DNA of 64,000 nucleotides from Theobroma cacao. Its lineage: Eukaryota > Streptophyta > Magnoliopsida > Malvales > Malvaceae. The DNA lies in assembly GCF_000208745.1 (NCBI RefSeq), contig NC_030858.1:18027946-18091945 (forward strand), read 5' to 3'. The notes beneath the pieces were generated by a model. It was not told where the DNA came from. It saw only the letters and a list, made by a program, of their open reading frames with translations, and ran no database searches. The translations under genes and the position numbers were made by a program. Positions 24,007 through 35,143 of this stretch are shown here, one piece after another; within the stretch, counting starts at the first letter, position 1; the number at the start of each line of letters is the position of its first letter.

Positions 24007-25089
24007 CTAGGATTCTACATCATCATCATCAACATGAATTTCCTTTAGTAAAGCATTGGACTCATCAAAAACTATATGGATCAATTCTTCAACATTTAGA
24101 GTCCTTTTGTTAAAAATCCTATAAGTTTTTGAGTTTAATGCATATCCTAAAAATATTGGTTCATCACTTTTTGCATCAAACTTTCCTAAGGATTGTTTTC
24201 CATTGTTCAATACAAAACATTTACAACCAAAACTCCTAAGGTGAGAAATATTTGGTTTCCTACCCTTGTAAAGTTCATATGGTGTCTTAGATATCATGGG
24301 TCTTATTGAGACTCTATTAAGTATATAAGCTGCTGTGTTCACGCCTCAGCCTAAAAATATTTTGGTAGGTTATTCTCACATAGCATAGTCCTAGCCATTT
24401 CCTTTAAGGTTCAGTTTTTCCTCTCTACAACTCCATTTTGCTGGGGTGTTCTAGGTGTAGAGAAATTGTGATCCAACCCCTTTTCATTGCAAAATTTCTC
24501 AAATTCATCACTTTCAAATTCTCCTCCATGATCACTTCTTATACTAACTATGGCTAGTCCTTTTTCATTCTCTACTTTCGTACAATGACTTATAGAAGCT
24601 GATAGAGCATCATTCTTATAAGCAAGAAAATAAACCCAAGTGTACCTAAAAATAGTCATCAACTATTACAAAGCCATAAGATTTTCCTTCTAAGCTAGTT
24701 GTGCTTATTGGACCAAATAGATCAATGTGTAATAATTCAAGAGGTCTAGATGTTGACACAATCTTCTTAGTCTTGAAAGATGTTCTAACTTGTTGTCCTA
24801 GTTGGCAAGCATCACATATTTTGTCACTTTCAAATTTTATGTCTAATAGTCCAACAACTAGATTTTTCTTGATTAGTTATGACATAATATGCATGCTTAC
24901 ATGTCCTAATCTCCTATGCCATAACCAACTATCATATTCAGCATTTGCAACAAGACATATTTCACTATTTATTTCAAGATCCTCAAGAAAAACAATATAC
25001 ATATTCTTCAATCTCTTTCCTATAAATGAGACTTTGTTTGTACCTATGTCTATTACTTCACACTTATTTGAATCAAAACATACTTTAAA
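24007..25089 (-). pseudogene. SIRE integrase, broken
   Basis: It would insert the cDNA into the host genome. The pre-integrase zinc finger is visible as WHRRLGHVSMHIM and CDACQLGQQ (HHCC). The catalytic core has all three acidic residues in view: HIDLFGP, IRSDHGGEF and QQNGVVERKN (24662-24411). The C-terminal part (24342-24007) has AAYILNRV, TPYELYKGRKPNISHLRSFG and SDEPIFLGYA. Stops and frameshifts separate these blocks (near 24660-24680 and 24400-24350), so no single frame exists. Confidence 0.85.
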
Positions 25090-25311
25090 TCATTTGTCAC
25101 ATAATTGACTAATGCTCAATAAATTATGCTTCAAACACTTAACTAACAACACATGACTGATTTGAGTTTGGGAGTTCTTACCAACTGTACCTATCCCATG
25201 AATTCTACCTTTTGAATCATCACCAAAGGATACGGTACCTCCCTTCCTCTTGTCTAACTGAGCAACCATCATTTCATCTCCTGTCATGTGCTGTGAATAG
25301 CCATTGTCCAT
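25090..25311 (-). pseudogene. SIRE aspartic protease remnant
   Basis: The reading is MDNGYSQHMTGDEMMVAQL, then GTVSFGDDSKGRIHGIGTVG. This matches the Copia protease block normally read as LDSGCSRHMTGD. The catalytic D-S/T-G triplet has become D-N-G, which should abolish activity. The frame runs on into the pre-integrase region (LLSISQLCDK). Confidence 0.85.
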
Positions 25312-25469
25312 ATACTACGGCTGTTTTTTCTTGAGTTGAGCTCTTGAACATGTATCTTTTGATTACAGCTCAACCTACAATATAGATTTTCAATTTTTCT
25401 TAACAAGTACCCATACCTTGATGGGTCTTTGAAGGTTAGTAGCAATGTAGGATCCTTTTGGAACCCAAA

Positions 25470-26747
25470 TCATTTTTGTTTTCTATGTGTTTCTTCTTCT
25501 ATAGCAGTTGTAAGATAAATGACCAAGTTTATCACATCAAAGCATCTAGGGGAGAAATCATTAATGTTTCTTCTGAAATTTGTGCTCTTTCTTGATGATT
25601 CTTTTCTTAAATTCTTAAGAGTAGTATCTTCAGCAACTGCAGCTTGTAAAGCATTTGTACTGTTTTTCAACTCCAATTGTAGATTTTCAAAATCTGTTTT
25701 TGAATGTTCTAATTCAATTTGCAAAAAATTTCTTTGCTTAAAAATAGTGTTGAAATCATGTCTTATCTTTTCCAAATCACTTTCAAGAGATGCAGTTTTT
25801 ATTTTCAAAGTTTTAAATTTTGATGCAAGCTTTTCAAACTCATCATAAAGACATTCATATTCATCTTGCAGCTCATCAATTGAAATATCACAAGAAGCAT
25901 GAGACACCTCTGATTCATCATCTCTGGCCATCAAGCACAAGTTTGATCTTTCTTCCACTTTCTCATTTAATAAATCTTCAAATTTTATTTTCACATCAAA
26001 ATTTCCTTTTTCCAAGAATTCAATTGGCTCTTGGTACGCTTTAAAATCCTTTTCCAAATTTTCATTTTCTTTTTCCAAATCAATTTTTGTTTCCATCAAA
26101 AATTCATTTTCAACATCGAGTGTGGAAATGATTTTCTTATTCTTTATATTCATTTTCTCAAACTCAAAAGCTAAATCCTCAAAAGCATCATGTAATTCAT
26201 TGAAAGCACATGAATTAAGTTCACATGATGAAGAAGTTACCTTTAACTCTTCAAGAGCCATGAAGCATAATTCAATTCGATTTGAGGATACATCTTCACT
26301 TGATTCCTTGTCTCCATTTGTCATGTTGCTTGTTGAGCATTGATTCCCATAAGAGTTGTCTTCCAATTCCTTTTCCATATTTGTTTCTTCATATAACTCT
26401 TCTAATTTTTGCCAAATTTCTTTGGCACTTTTACACATGAACACTTTATCATATTCTCTATAACTAAGTGCACAAATGAGAGTATGCGTGGCCTTAGAGT
26501 TGATTTGTACTCTCCTTATTTTAGATTCTGTCCACTTACTTCTATGTTTGGGAGTTTTCTAACCATTTACCCAATTTGTAACCATTGGAATGAAAGGACC
26601 ATCGGTAATTACATCCCACATCTCATAATCTATAGCTCTAATGTATATTGACATCCTAATGCTCTAATAAGGATAGTTAAAGCTATCAAACAGAGGTGGT
26701 CTGTTTGTTGATTGTCCCTCAACAACTATTAATTTTTGTAGAGCCAT
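25470..26747 (-). pseudogene. SIRE gag with internal deletion and split zinc knuckle
   Basis: The reading starts at the ATG at 26747 with MALQKLIVVEGQSTNRPPLF, then FDSFNYPY followed by a stop. It continues KIRRVQINSKATHTLICALS and SAKEIWQKLEELYEETNMEKE, the UBN2-type gag domain. The rest of that domain is missing: the chain jumps to a Glu/Lys-rich coiled-coil region (26300-25600). The CCHC knuckle at about 25540-25500 reads C-F then, after a one-base slip, CDKLGHLSYNC, so C-x2-C-x4-H-x4-C is there but out of frame. The open block is 26444-25470 (324 codons). Confidence 0.8.
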
Positions 26748-26784
26748 TTGGATCCTCCCAAACGGTGTTAGACCTTAATAACAA

Positions 26785-26803
26785 GGAACTAGCTTTGATA
26801 CCA
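26785..26803 (-). promoter_or_regulatory. Primer binding site (initiator tRNA-Met) of SIRE
   Basis: The minus strand reads TGGTATCAAAGCTAGTTCC two bases inside the 5' LTR end. TGGTATCA(G/A)AGC is complementary to the 3' end of plant initiator tRNA-Met, the usual Copia primer. Confidence 0.85.
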
Positions 26804-26805
26804 CT

Positions 26806-27994
26806 TGTTAGTCCCAATTAAATGTGCTAGAGGGGGGTGAATAGCACAATTTGGCTCTTTCAAAAATTGTCTCTAAGTGTAGACAAATTCAAAATAGATG
26901 AAAGAAAGAAAATAAAACAAAAACAAAGTAAATGAGACAGCAGAATTTAGAATGGTTCGGTCAAAGACCTACATCCACTACCTTGATTATCCAACCAAGG
27001 ATTTTTCAAACAATCCACTAAGAACCGGTGAAATTCACAAGCTTTCACCAAACTTTACAATGGCTTTTACCAGGCTCAGCCAAAACCTTTTACACTAGTT
27101 TTTCACAGGCTAAACTAAAACCAAACACCTAACTTTTCAAGGCTAAGTTAGAACCTTAACACATTCAAGCAAACCTTGCTTGAAACAAACACTTAGAGTG
27201 ACTCCCTCACTCTAAGAATACAAGAAAAAAAGTAAAAGAGAGTACCTATGATCACAAGTTGATCTAAAGGGTACAAGGTTGAGTGCAAAATACAAATACA
27301 AAGAATGGGCGTTTAAGTGCAGTAAGGTGCAAGAGAGATTTTCTGGTTTTTCAGCTGTTAATGACTCAAATCTCTTCCAAAACTTCCAAAAGCTTGTTTC
27401 CAACTGTTGGAAAACCCTTTTATACTTGGAGAAACATCTCTAACGGGAGTTTGACAATTTTCTAGCCGTTGGAGATAGTTAGGAGTCGATTCCAGCCATT
27501 ACTCTGTCTTTTAGTGCAGATTTCAAACTTGCAAGCAGAATGCTATTTGTCGACTAACCGATATCTTGGTCGACTAAGACGTCTCTGTTTTTTGCTCCCT
27601 GTGTCTAGCAGTCCTAGCAGTGCACACTTAGTTGACTAACCCATTTCTTGGTCGACTAAGTTGGTTCTATCTTGAAGTCTAGATTTTGGCAATAGCTTCT
27701 TAGTCGACTAACCCATTTCTTGGTTGACTAAGTTGGTTCTGTTTCTCAATATTCTTCAGCTCGCCATTTCTCCAATTTAAATTTTAGTCAACCAACATTC
27801 TTGAATATTTAACCAAAGGCTTTCCTTTTAGTTGATCAATCATTTTTCTTCATTTTCATGATTCTTGATATATACATTCAAAAGGTTGATTCATTATTTC
27901 CATATGACTTTTTGTCCTGCACACTTAGATAGAAATGTTAGGCACAAATGAAATGGGAATGTTTTATTATCATCAAAAACTAATGGAGCCAACA
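26806..27994 (-). repeat. 5' LTR of the SIRE element
   Basis: 1189 bp, TGTTAGTCCC to GAGCCAACA. It matches the SIRE 3' LTR outside the latter's insertion. It contains the uninterrupted version of the site into which the solo LTR at 10134 was inserted (27625-27650), and several CTTAGTCGACTAA-type palindromes at 27543-27735. Confidence 0.9.
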
Positions 27995-28724
27995 AATTAG
28001 CTACTCATGATTGTAAAAATAAATAAAATTGTATAAAATTCAACCATTGAAAGTAACAAGAACAATAAAAGCCAAGGAAGAAAACAAACAATATTTGCCA
28101 CCTTGATCTCCAAGTTTCAACCTCAACTTCTAGCTTTTTGAATCTCCCAAAAGTTGTCTACCCTAATGTTCTTCAAACTATCCTATTTATATTAGTAACT
28201 AAACATATACTTTCTTAAGTTGACCTAGGGTTTAATTGGGCTTCAAAGTGAAATGAGAGGCCCAAAAATCAATTGTTAATCTTTACAAATTTCCATTCCC
28301 GGCACAGTACATCTAGTCATTTTTCAATGTAATTTTCTCTATCTTCAAGGCAGAACAGGTAAAGTGATCTCCATGAAAGTTGTAGCTCTATCTCCTAGCT
28401 TTCTAATGGTCCAAGAATAACATATTTGGAGTTCTATAGCTCAAGTTATGTCCAAAACACTGAAGCATATGCAAATAAATTTTGGGTCTTTCAACACCTT
28501 ACTTTCCAAAATTAAGCCCAATTCTTTTATTCCTACAAAAAATATAAAAACTAATAACTAACAATCAAATTAAAAGGAGTAACATAAAATTAAAATAACT
28601 CACTTAAAAATAAACTAATTATAAAAATAATTAAAAATAAGTAAATTATAATTAAAAATTAAGGACTTAGATAATATTTACTAACAAGATTGGACTAAAA
28701 TAATTCCATATAATAGAATTATCA

Positions 28725-29640
28725 AGCCTATAATTTGTTGGAGGAGATGGCTTCAAATAATTACCAATGGCCATAAGAGAGATTAGGGTAAGAAAAATTG
28801 TTGGTATTCATGAGCTTGACGCAATTAATGATTTGACTACACAATTAGCTTCTCTCACGAAGAAAATTGATAGTTTAAGTGTTAATGTGCTTTAGAGCCC
28901 TTTTGTGACTTGTGATTTATGTGGGGAAGGACATTTTAGTGACCATTGTCCTATTTACACTAAAGCAGCTCATTATGCTGGAAATAAATAGCCACAAAAT
29001 AATCCTTATTCCAACACATATAATCCAGAATGGAGGAATCACCCTAATTTTTCTTGGAACAACAACCAAGCATCTTCATCAACTCCTAAGCAAAATTTTC
29101 CTTCGAGATTTCCACCACAACCTCAAGCTCCTATGTTAGAGAAAAATCCAACAATGGAAAAGATGTTAATACTATACATGGCAAACATTGATTCTCTCAT
29201 TCAAAGTCAAGCAGCATCACTCTAAAATCTTGAGACACAATTAGGTCAACTTGCCAAGGCCACCAATAACAAGCCTCGAGGAGCATTACTAAATGACACT
29301 AAACCCAATTCCAAAAGAGAAGGACAGTATTATTGCAAAGCAATCACAATCAGAAATGGAAAAGAGGTAAAGATTTGAATTCTAAAATTTCAATTAATTC
29401 TACTCAATAAGAAATGGAAAAAGATGCTAAAAAAGAAAAATCTATTGAAAAACCTAATGAAGAATTAAAAGTAGAAAAATCACAATTAAATTATGCTCAA
29501 CCACTTTCACCACATTTTCCACAATGTTTTAAAAAGCAAAAACTTGAAAATAATTCCAGAGATATCTTGAGGCATCTAAAAAGCTACATATTAATATTCC
29601 TTTTGCTTATTTTTTGAAACAAATGCCAAGTTATGCGATG
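28725..29640 (+). pseudogene. Athila #1 gag, C-terminal half and spacer
   Basis: This resumes the gag cut at 8592. The words are EMASNNYQWP, then CDLCGEGHFSDHCPIY (zinc knuckle-like C-x2-C-x3-H-x4-C), NPEWRNHPNFSWNNNQ, MLEKNPTMEKML, SLIQSQAASL, NLETQLGQLA and NNKPRGALLNDT. The tail (29414-29617) is a Lys/Glu-rich spacer that ends with FKKQKLENN, normally just before the protease. Multiple stops are present. The element breaks off at about 29640 after KQMPSYAM. Confidence 0.8.
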
Positions 29641-30202
29641 TTGTGCCCAACAGATAGAGTTTGCCCAATAGGAATAACTATCAATAGATAGCAGATAGAA
29701 TGCTATAGGAAGCATTATGTGTCCCATCTATTAATAAATAAGGTATAAAGCTGAATAAATATGCTTGCTTAAAAGCTAGACAAAAAGGTTATATAAACTT
29801 GTTTTCCATGCCAATGCTATTTAAAATGTGTTTAAATACCATGTTTCATGACTTTATGATTAAATGGTTTATTAATTGCATGAGATTGCAAGTGCATATT
29901 TACGAAATACTCTTATTCCTTGCCTTGTCCCCTTCCCGTATCCACTCATGGAGTCTTTGTGACTCACACATTGTTTTCCCTATTTATTTTATTGCATATC
30001 AGTGATAAGACTTTCTTGCTAGCAACTGATGTCATGGATACATGATCCGTTCATTCTTCATTGGGTCTTTTATTCTGTTTATAAATAATTGTTCACATTG
30101 GAATGTTAAGCCATTTTGTGGCAAGTTAACTTTATGATAATATGTGAATATTATGAATGTGGGCCTCGGAGCTAGTATGAGCACATAAGGTGCATTTACA
30201 GT
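29641..30202 (+). mobile_element. LTR fragment of family X, plus orientation
   Basis: It is related in inverted orientation to 5000-6171. It includes short TATCAATAGATAG-like palindromes (29680-29740) and the GACTC-rich block near 29950. The left edge joins truncated Athila #1 and the right edge is cut by an Athila LTR at 30203. No gene is present. Confidence 0.45.
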
Positions 30203-30780
30203 TGATAAATCTATGATATAGAGTTATTTGGGCTTAATTTTAGTAGTAATTTAGCTTAGTTCTTGTGGTAATGCGTAGAAACTAGTAGGTTTTAGTTAAA
30301 TTATTTAAGTTAATTAATTTAAGTGAGTCAATCTAATCTTAGTTAATTCTATACTTAATTTGGTGTTAATTGATTAAGAGAAGTTGTTATTGATTTAGTT
30401 GTGCTTTTGTAGGTATTTAATGAAGGAAGAATTTTAATGGAAGAAGGAAAACAATTTTGAGGTGCAGATTTTCACTGCACATATTTTGGTATTTTGATCA
30501 TAACTCTCTCTGCAGAGCTTCAAATGAGATGATTCTTAAACCATTGCAAAGCTAAGATAAAACCCTCCAAGTTTCATGTCTACCACTTACCCAATTCGGC
30601 CTAGAAAGTAGTCAAAAATCTTGTCAAAGTTGACACATTGCATTCGTCCTAGAGCAATTACAATTTCTACTAATTAAATGGTCGAGGCCACGACCTTGGT
30701 AGAGGTAGGCCATGGCTCACATGGTCTAATGAGGAAATCCTGATTGAAATTAACTTTTTTCTTCACCCAACTTGGCCTAT

Positions 30781-32292
30781 TGTTGTTCAATTTTCTACTC
30801 ACACAACTGCATGTAGTGTAAAGATAATATAGAGATGAGTAGAGTGTCGATCCCATAGAGAATTGAATTAATCCTTATTGTTAACTACTAAAATTAACAC
30901 ACCTTCATTTTATCTAAACAATTAAAATTAAAAAGGAAAATTTAAATTAATAAACTAAAAACTAAAACCAATATATCAACAAATTTTACTTTATTAAATG
31001 TAAATGACTACCAGACCTAGGATTATGATATCCCTCAATACTTTCTCTAATTAATGTCCCTCTCTTTTAACTTAATTTAATGGATTAAGTTGCTAACCTA
31101 GAGTCCTAAATTATTTACAAGTCTCTGTCGAGTTTTTTATAAAAATACATTTCCCAATTAATTTACTATTTGTCTATGCAAATTAAATTGAAGAAAGATT
31201 CATTAAGTTTGTGCTCTAATTTTGGCTACGTATGGCTTATAGGTGTATGTCTACCCTATATGCAAATCAAACCACCTAATTAACTAAGTGTATTCCATCA
31301 TACGCTATTCTATTCAAGGTCTACCTAAATCTTCTTCGTCAAGGTTTAACCTAGGTTTCCAATTCAATCTAATTGGTGGCCAGTCAACTAGAAGTATTAA
31401 GAACAGAATAAAATAAACAACTTAAATCTATCAAACATAAGTTAAAGAGAGATAAATAATTCAGACTATATATTGAGTTCAATCATAATCTTAAATTAAA
31501 AATTTAGTTCCCTATCAAGTCATACATCATCATTGAATAAAATTTAAACATTAAAACCAAGGGAATAAAAGAATAACAAAAAGATAGAAAAAGCCAAGGA
31601 ATGTATTCTTGATCTCCAAATCTCCTTGAATTCTTCAAATTCCTCCAATGACTCTGTAGCTTGACTCTCAAATGTCAATCTAGTGTTCTTCTTCCTCCTT
31701 TTAGTCCTCTAGAAGGTTATGTTTATAGGCTTTGAAGTTAGGCCAAGTTGGATGAAGAAAGAAGTCAATTTCAGCTGGGATTTCCTCATCAGACTATGTA
31801 AGTCGCAGCTTTGCCAAATTAATTAACAAAAATCATAATTTCTCTAGAACTGCTGCAGTATGTCAACTTTGACAAGATTTTTAACCATATTCAAAACCAA
31901 ACTGGGTGAAGTAGTAAACATAAAAGTTGTATATTTTTCTCTTATATCTCTAATGGTTCAATAATTGCTTCATTTGGAGCTCTGTAAAGAAAGTTATGAC
32001 CAAAATACCGAAATATATGCATTGGAAGTCTGCACTTTGAAATTGCTCTCCTTCTTTGTTTAAAATTCTTCTTTCAAACACCTACAAACGCACAAGTAAA
32101 TCAATAACAACCTATCTTAATCATATTAACACCAAATTAAGCATAAAATTAACCAAAATTAGATTGACTCCCCTAAAATAACTAATTTAAAATAATTAAA
32201 TAAAACCTACTAATTTCTATGCATTACTACAAGAACTAAGCCAAATTATTATCAAAATTAAGCCCACATAACTCTATATTATAGAGTTATCA
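30781..32292 (-). repeat. 3' LTR of Athila #4
   Basis: 1512 bp, TGTTGTTCAATTTTC to ATAGAGTTATCA. It is very similar to the 5' LTR at 36902-38378, with a small number of substitutions and short indels by eye. Confidence 0.9.
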
Positions 32293-32310
32293 CACTCCCA
32301 AACTTAAGAT
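32293..32310 (-). promoter_or_regulatory. Polypurine tract of Athila #4
   Basis: The minus strand reads AAGTTTGGGAGTG directly before the 3' LTR start TGATAACTC. This is the usual Athila plus-strand primer position. Confidence 0.8.
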
Positions 32311-34295
32311 TTTGCTAGTCCTCGAGCAAAACATAGAAAAAAACCTAACTTACGAGAATCAATTTCAATTAATTAAAACTAAAATAAATATAGTTATTAC
32401 TGCTACTACTATTACTACTATCACTACTAGAGATAAAGTGCACCAACTCAATGATTCTTTATAATTTCCTCAAAAGTATGTCTATAAATCATTAATCTAA
32501 GGAAAATAAAGGTCCCATTCAAATTCATGTTTCAATTTTAATGCAAGCACATTCTCGAATGGATTTCCGTGTGTATGTGAATCTTTTACCAAGAATATCA
32601 TGATATCCGGATGAGTTTATGCCACACAAATTTCAAATTAGTATTAGAACTCCATATGTTTACTTTTCATCTCTCTCTCCACTAATGTAGACTAATACAA
32701 AGCTATGAATCAATAGGACTTTATAAAGCTTGTAATGTATGGCTAGGGTCAAGGTATGATAAAGGATATTAATGTGGCTCAAATCACCCTAAGCACATAA
32801 TTATTCTAGGTCCTAATATAGAGCTCTATTTCCCTTTTCCTAGTACACCTTCTCTTCCACATTTGAACTTTTCTTTCATCCAACACTTTTTTTTTCCACA
32901 ATTTCACACCCCCCAAACTTATTTTCTTTGTATTGTAGGTAGTGGGGTTATTTTTCATATTTTGAACTTTTTTTCTTTTTTTTTCACATCAACATCACCT
33001 TTCCACCTTTTTCAACATTTAGCTCAATTTATATTTCCTAAAACAATATACATGCTTAAGAGTGAGGGTTGCAAAATTGGAGAATTAATTTTAAGGCTAA
33101 GCTCAATTATTATGTAGTTAAACAAAGAAAAGGGAAATTAGGCTCAAAAGGGGTATACTAGGGATAAAATTTAATAAGGTTGGCTTTTTAGGCTCAAACG
33201 GTCTAAAGATGGCCTAGATCATGTCCCTAACTAAGTATTGCCTAGGATTTCGCCTTGAGAGAAAATTAAGTAAATTTTAGAATTCATGACATAATCTAAA
33301 ATTTACATCAATATAAACCTTTTCTAGATATTCACAATAAGTCAAAATAAAAGATATTGTGCTCAAAATTGTAGAAATGACATCCTAACAATGATACTTA
33401 ACAAAAAATTTAGCATGAATCCAAACAAAAACCTTATTCACCAAAAGTTAAGAATTTAAGACAACTAGTTATCATCATTGGATAAAAAAAAATCATTGAA
33501 AAAATTAGCATAACTTTACTCTAGATTCCTAGGGTTCAACAAGAAATAAATTTTTTTACCAACTAATCTTAAATTATTTATAAATCTACATAAACATGCA
33601 AATAAACTTAAATATAAAACTTCCACAAAATATTCACCATCAGAAAAATAAATTCACCCCCCCAAACTTAAAGTAAACATTGACCTCAATGTTAGAAAAA
33701 ATAAAGAAAAGGTAAACAGTACTCTCTTGATGATCGGATGAATTTTTGTAGAAGCTCTAATTCTCTTCCTCCTTATTGTCATTTTTCTCATTCTCACTTT
33801 TTAGGAGGATTTTTTTTTACTACAAAAAGAAAATAAATAAAAGTTAATGTAGAAATAAAAAAATTAACTGAAAAGAAAATAGGAGTTTTATTGGGTAATG
33901 GGCTCTCTCTTTCTTCGTTTTTTTTATGTGGGGCTACCCCTAAACACGGGGTAGCGACCTCCCATTAGTGGGCGTCGCGACCCTCGTGAGTAATTGCTGT
34001 GAGGTCGCGACCTCACTTAGGGGCTGTCGTGGCCCTCGTTGGGGGAGGGAGGAATTTGCTAGGCTATGGCTTAGCCCCTTTCCCAATTTTTTTTTTTTGA
34101 ATTTTCTCTCTTTTTTTTGTTTTTGTTTTTTTTTACTTGTAAAAATAAAAGAGAATGTTAATAATTTAATAATTAAATAAATAAAAATAAAAATAAACTA
34201 AATAAATTAAAAGAAAGTGAGTTAGAGTGCTTGGGTCGCCTCCCAAGAAGTGCTTCTTTATAGTCATTAGCTTGACTATGGTACGCCTTTCTGCA
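32311..34295 (-). other. 3' non-coding region of Athila #4 with GC-rich palindromic spacer
   Basis: No gene is present. 32311-33700 matches, inverted, the 3' region of Athila #2 (61010-61990). Near 33760 the minus strand carries only the last codons of ORF3 (ENEKNDNKEEEN-like). 33940-34060 is a GC-rich block with repeated GTCGCGACC words, including a perfect 18-bp palindrome at 33999-34016. The block has a counterpart at 58800-59260 in Athila #2. Confidence 0.7.
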
Positions 34296-34538
34296 CTACT
34301 TCATACGGCTCGAGATTTTTTTATTGACCTTGATCGCTCTGGTAAGTCCATTATAAATCTTGATAACACCATAAGGATGAATTTTCTTTACCTTCAACTT
34401 GTTCCCCCAATATGGTCTAAAATTCCATGGCAAAAGATGGAGTTGTGAATTAGAAAGTACTACTCGCTGTCCAACCAAAAAATCAAGATAGCTAGAAAAT
34501 GGTGGTGGTTTTGTCTCAAGAATTGGCGCCTGCTCTGT
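34296..34538 (-). pseudogene. Integrase C-terminal remnant joined to the protease region
   Basis: The reading is VGQRVVLSNSQLHLLPWNF, then YWGNKLKVKKIHPYGVIKI and the tail ANDYKEALLGRRP. This matches the C-terminal DNA-binding part of Athila integrase (family pattern: LLFNSRLRLFPGKL, SRWSGPF, P-HG-VEI). It follows the protease frame within about 60 bp, so the whole RT, RNase H and integrase core are deleted at this point. Confidence 0.75.
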
Positions 34539-35117
34539 TTAAGGTGGTGGAATAGGCTTACCTTTACCCTCATTGACTAAATCCACTTTATTGCAATTAT
34601 TTGTATAGGGATACTGAGTTGCATTTAATAAATTAAATACCACTTTCTCCTCTCCAACTCTAAAAGTTATTTTGCCATTCTTCACATCAATAATTGCTCC
34701 AGCTGTAGCTAAGAATGGTCTTCCCAAAATAAGAGAAATTTCAACATCATCTTCAATCTCGAGTACAATGAAGTCCACAAGAATGTATAAATGCCCAACT
34801 TTAAGCAAAACATCCTCTATAATCCTAACTGGGTACCTGATTGTTCTGTCTGCTAATTGCAAGGTAACTGTAGCGGGTTGTATCTCTTGAAATCCAAGTT
34901 TTCTGGCAATAGATAAAGGCATTATTGAAACACTAGCACGAAAATCACACAAAGCTTTAGAAATTTTAAAACTACCAATATTGCAAGGAATAGAAAAACT
35001 CCCTGGATCTTTAAGCTTTGGTGGGAGCTTATTCTGGATTATAGCATTGCACTCTTTAGTAAGTGCAACTGTCTCAAACTCTTCCAATTTCCTCTTTTTG
35101 GTTAGGATGTCTTTCAA
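34539..35117 (-). pseudogene. Athila #4 protease
   Basis: 192 open codons. Contains LPPKLKDPGSFSIPCNIG, LCDFRASVSIMPLSIARKLG, VTLQLADRTIRYPVRIIEDV, ILVDFIVLE and LILGRPFLATAGAIIDV. This is the Athila retropepsin order. The active-site triplet, D-L-G in intact Athila copies such as 55160 here (CDLGAS), reads D-F-R, so the essential Gly is gone. It would mature Gag-Pol in an intact element. The frame starts inside the gag spacer, without a good start codon of its own. Confidence 0.8.
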
Positions 35118-35143
35118 GAATTTAAGTTAACTTGGCATTTGTT

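Larger units (their letters stand above)
9301..27994 (-). mobile_element. SIRE/Maximus-type Ty1/Copia element, minus strand, with nested insertions
   Basis: Both LTRs start TGTTGGTCCC/TGTTAGTCCC and end GCCAACA. Target-site duplications are perfect: AATTA at 9296-9300 and 27995-27999. Order on the minus strand: 5' LTR, iMet PBS, gag, protease, integrase, RT, RNase H (Copia order), then an extra ORF3, a long non-coding tail, a polypurine tract and the 3' LTR. The ORF3 and long tail fit SIRE/Maximus elements. The LTRs differ at roughly a dozen of the first 240 bases by eye, so the insertion is not recent. Without its nested insertions the element would be about 10 kb. Confidence 0.9.
8593..28724 (-). 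mobile_element. Athila solo LTR (minus), split by the SIRE element
   Basis: The left part is 8593-9300 (starts TGTCAGTTAAAATTTTACT) and the right part is 28000-28724 (ends ATAGAATTATCA). Together they make about 1.43 kb, close to the 1.48-1.51 kb of the other Athila LTRs. Flanking duplications are AGCCC (8588-8592) and AGCCT (28725-28729), four of five matching. Removing the unit rejoins the gag reading of Athila #1 (ATTGATGAGCC to TATAATTTG). No internal Athila sequence is present, so it is a solo LTR. Confidence 0.75.
6172..29640 (+). mobile_element. Athila element #1, plus strand, truncated and split by insertions
   Basis: This is a Ty3/Gypsy Athila-lineage element with a 5' LTR (6172-7775), a tRNA-Asp-like primer binding site, and a gag gene split into 8006-8592 and 28725-29640. 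The gag halves flank an inserted solo LTR that carries further elements. The element stops near 29640, soon after gag and the start of the protease spacer. RT, integrase and the 3' LTR are missing. The junction at 29640 with family-X LTR sequence has no visible duplication, so deletion is the likely cause. Confidence 0.75.

Noticed and set aside
33968..34180. Open frame across the GC-rich palindromes
   Set aside because: It lies antisense to the Athila spacer and ends in a poly-T-driven Phe run. No protein similarity recognised.
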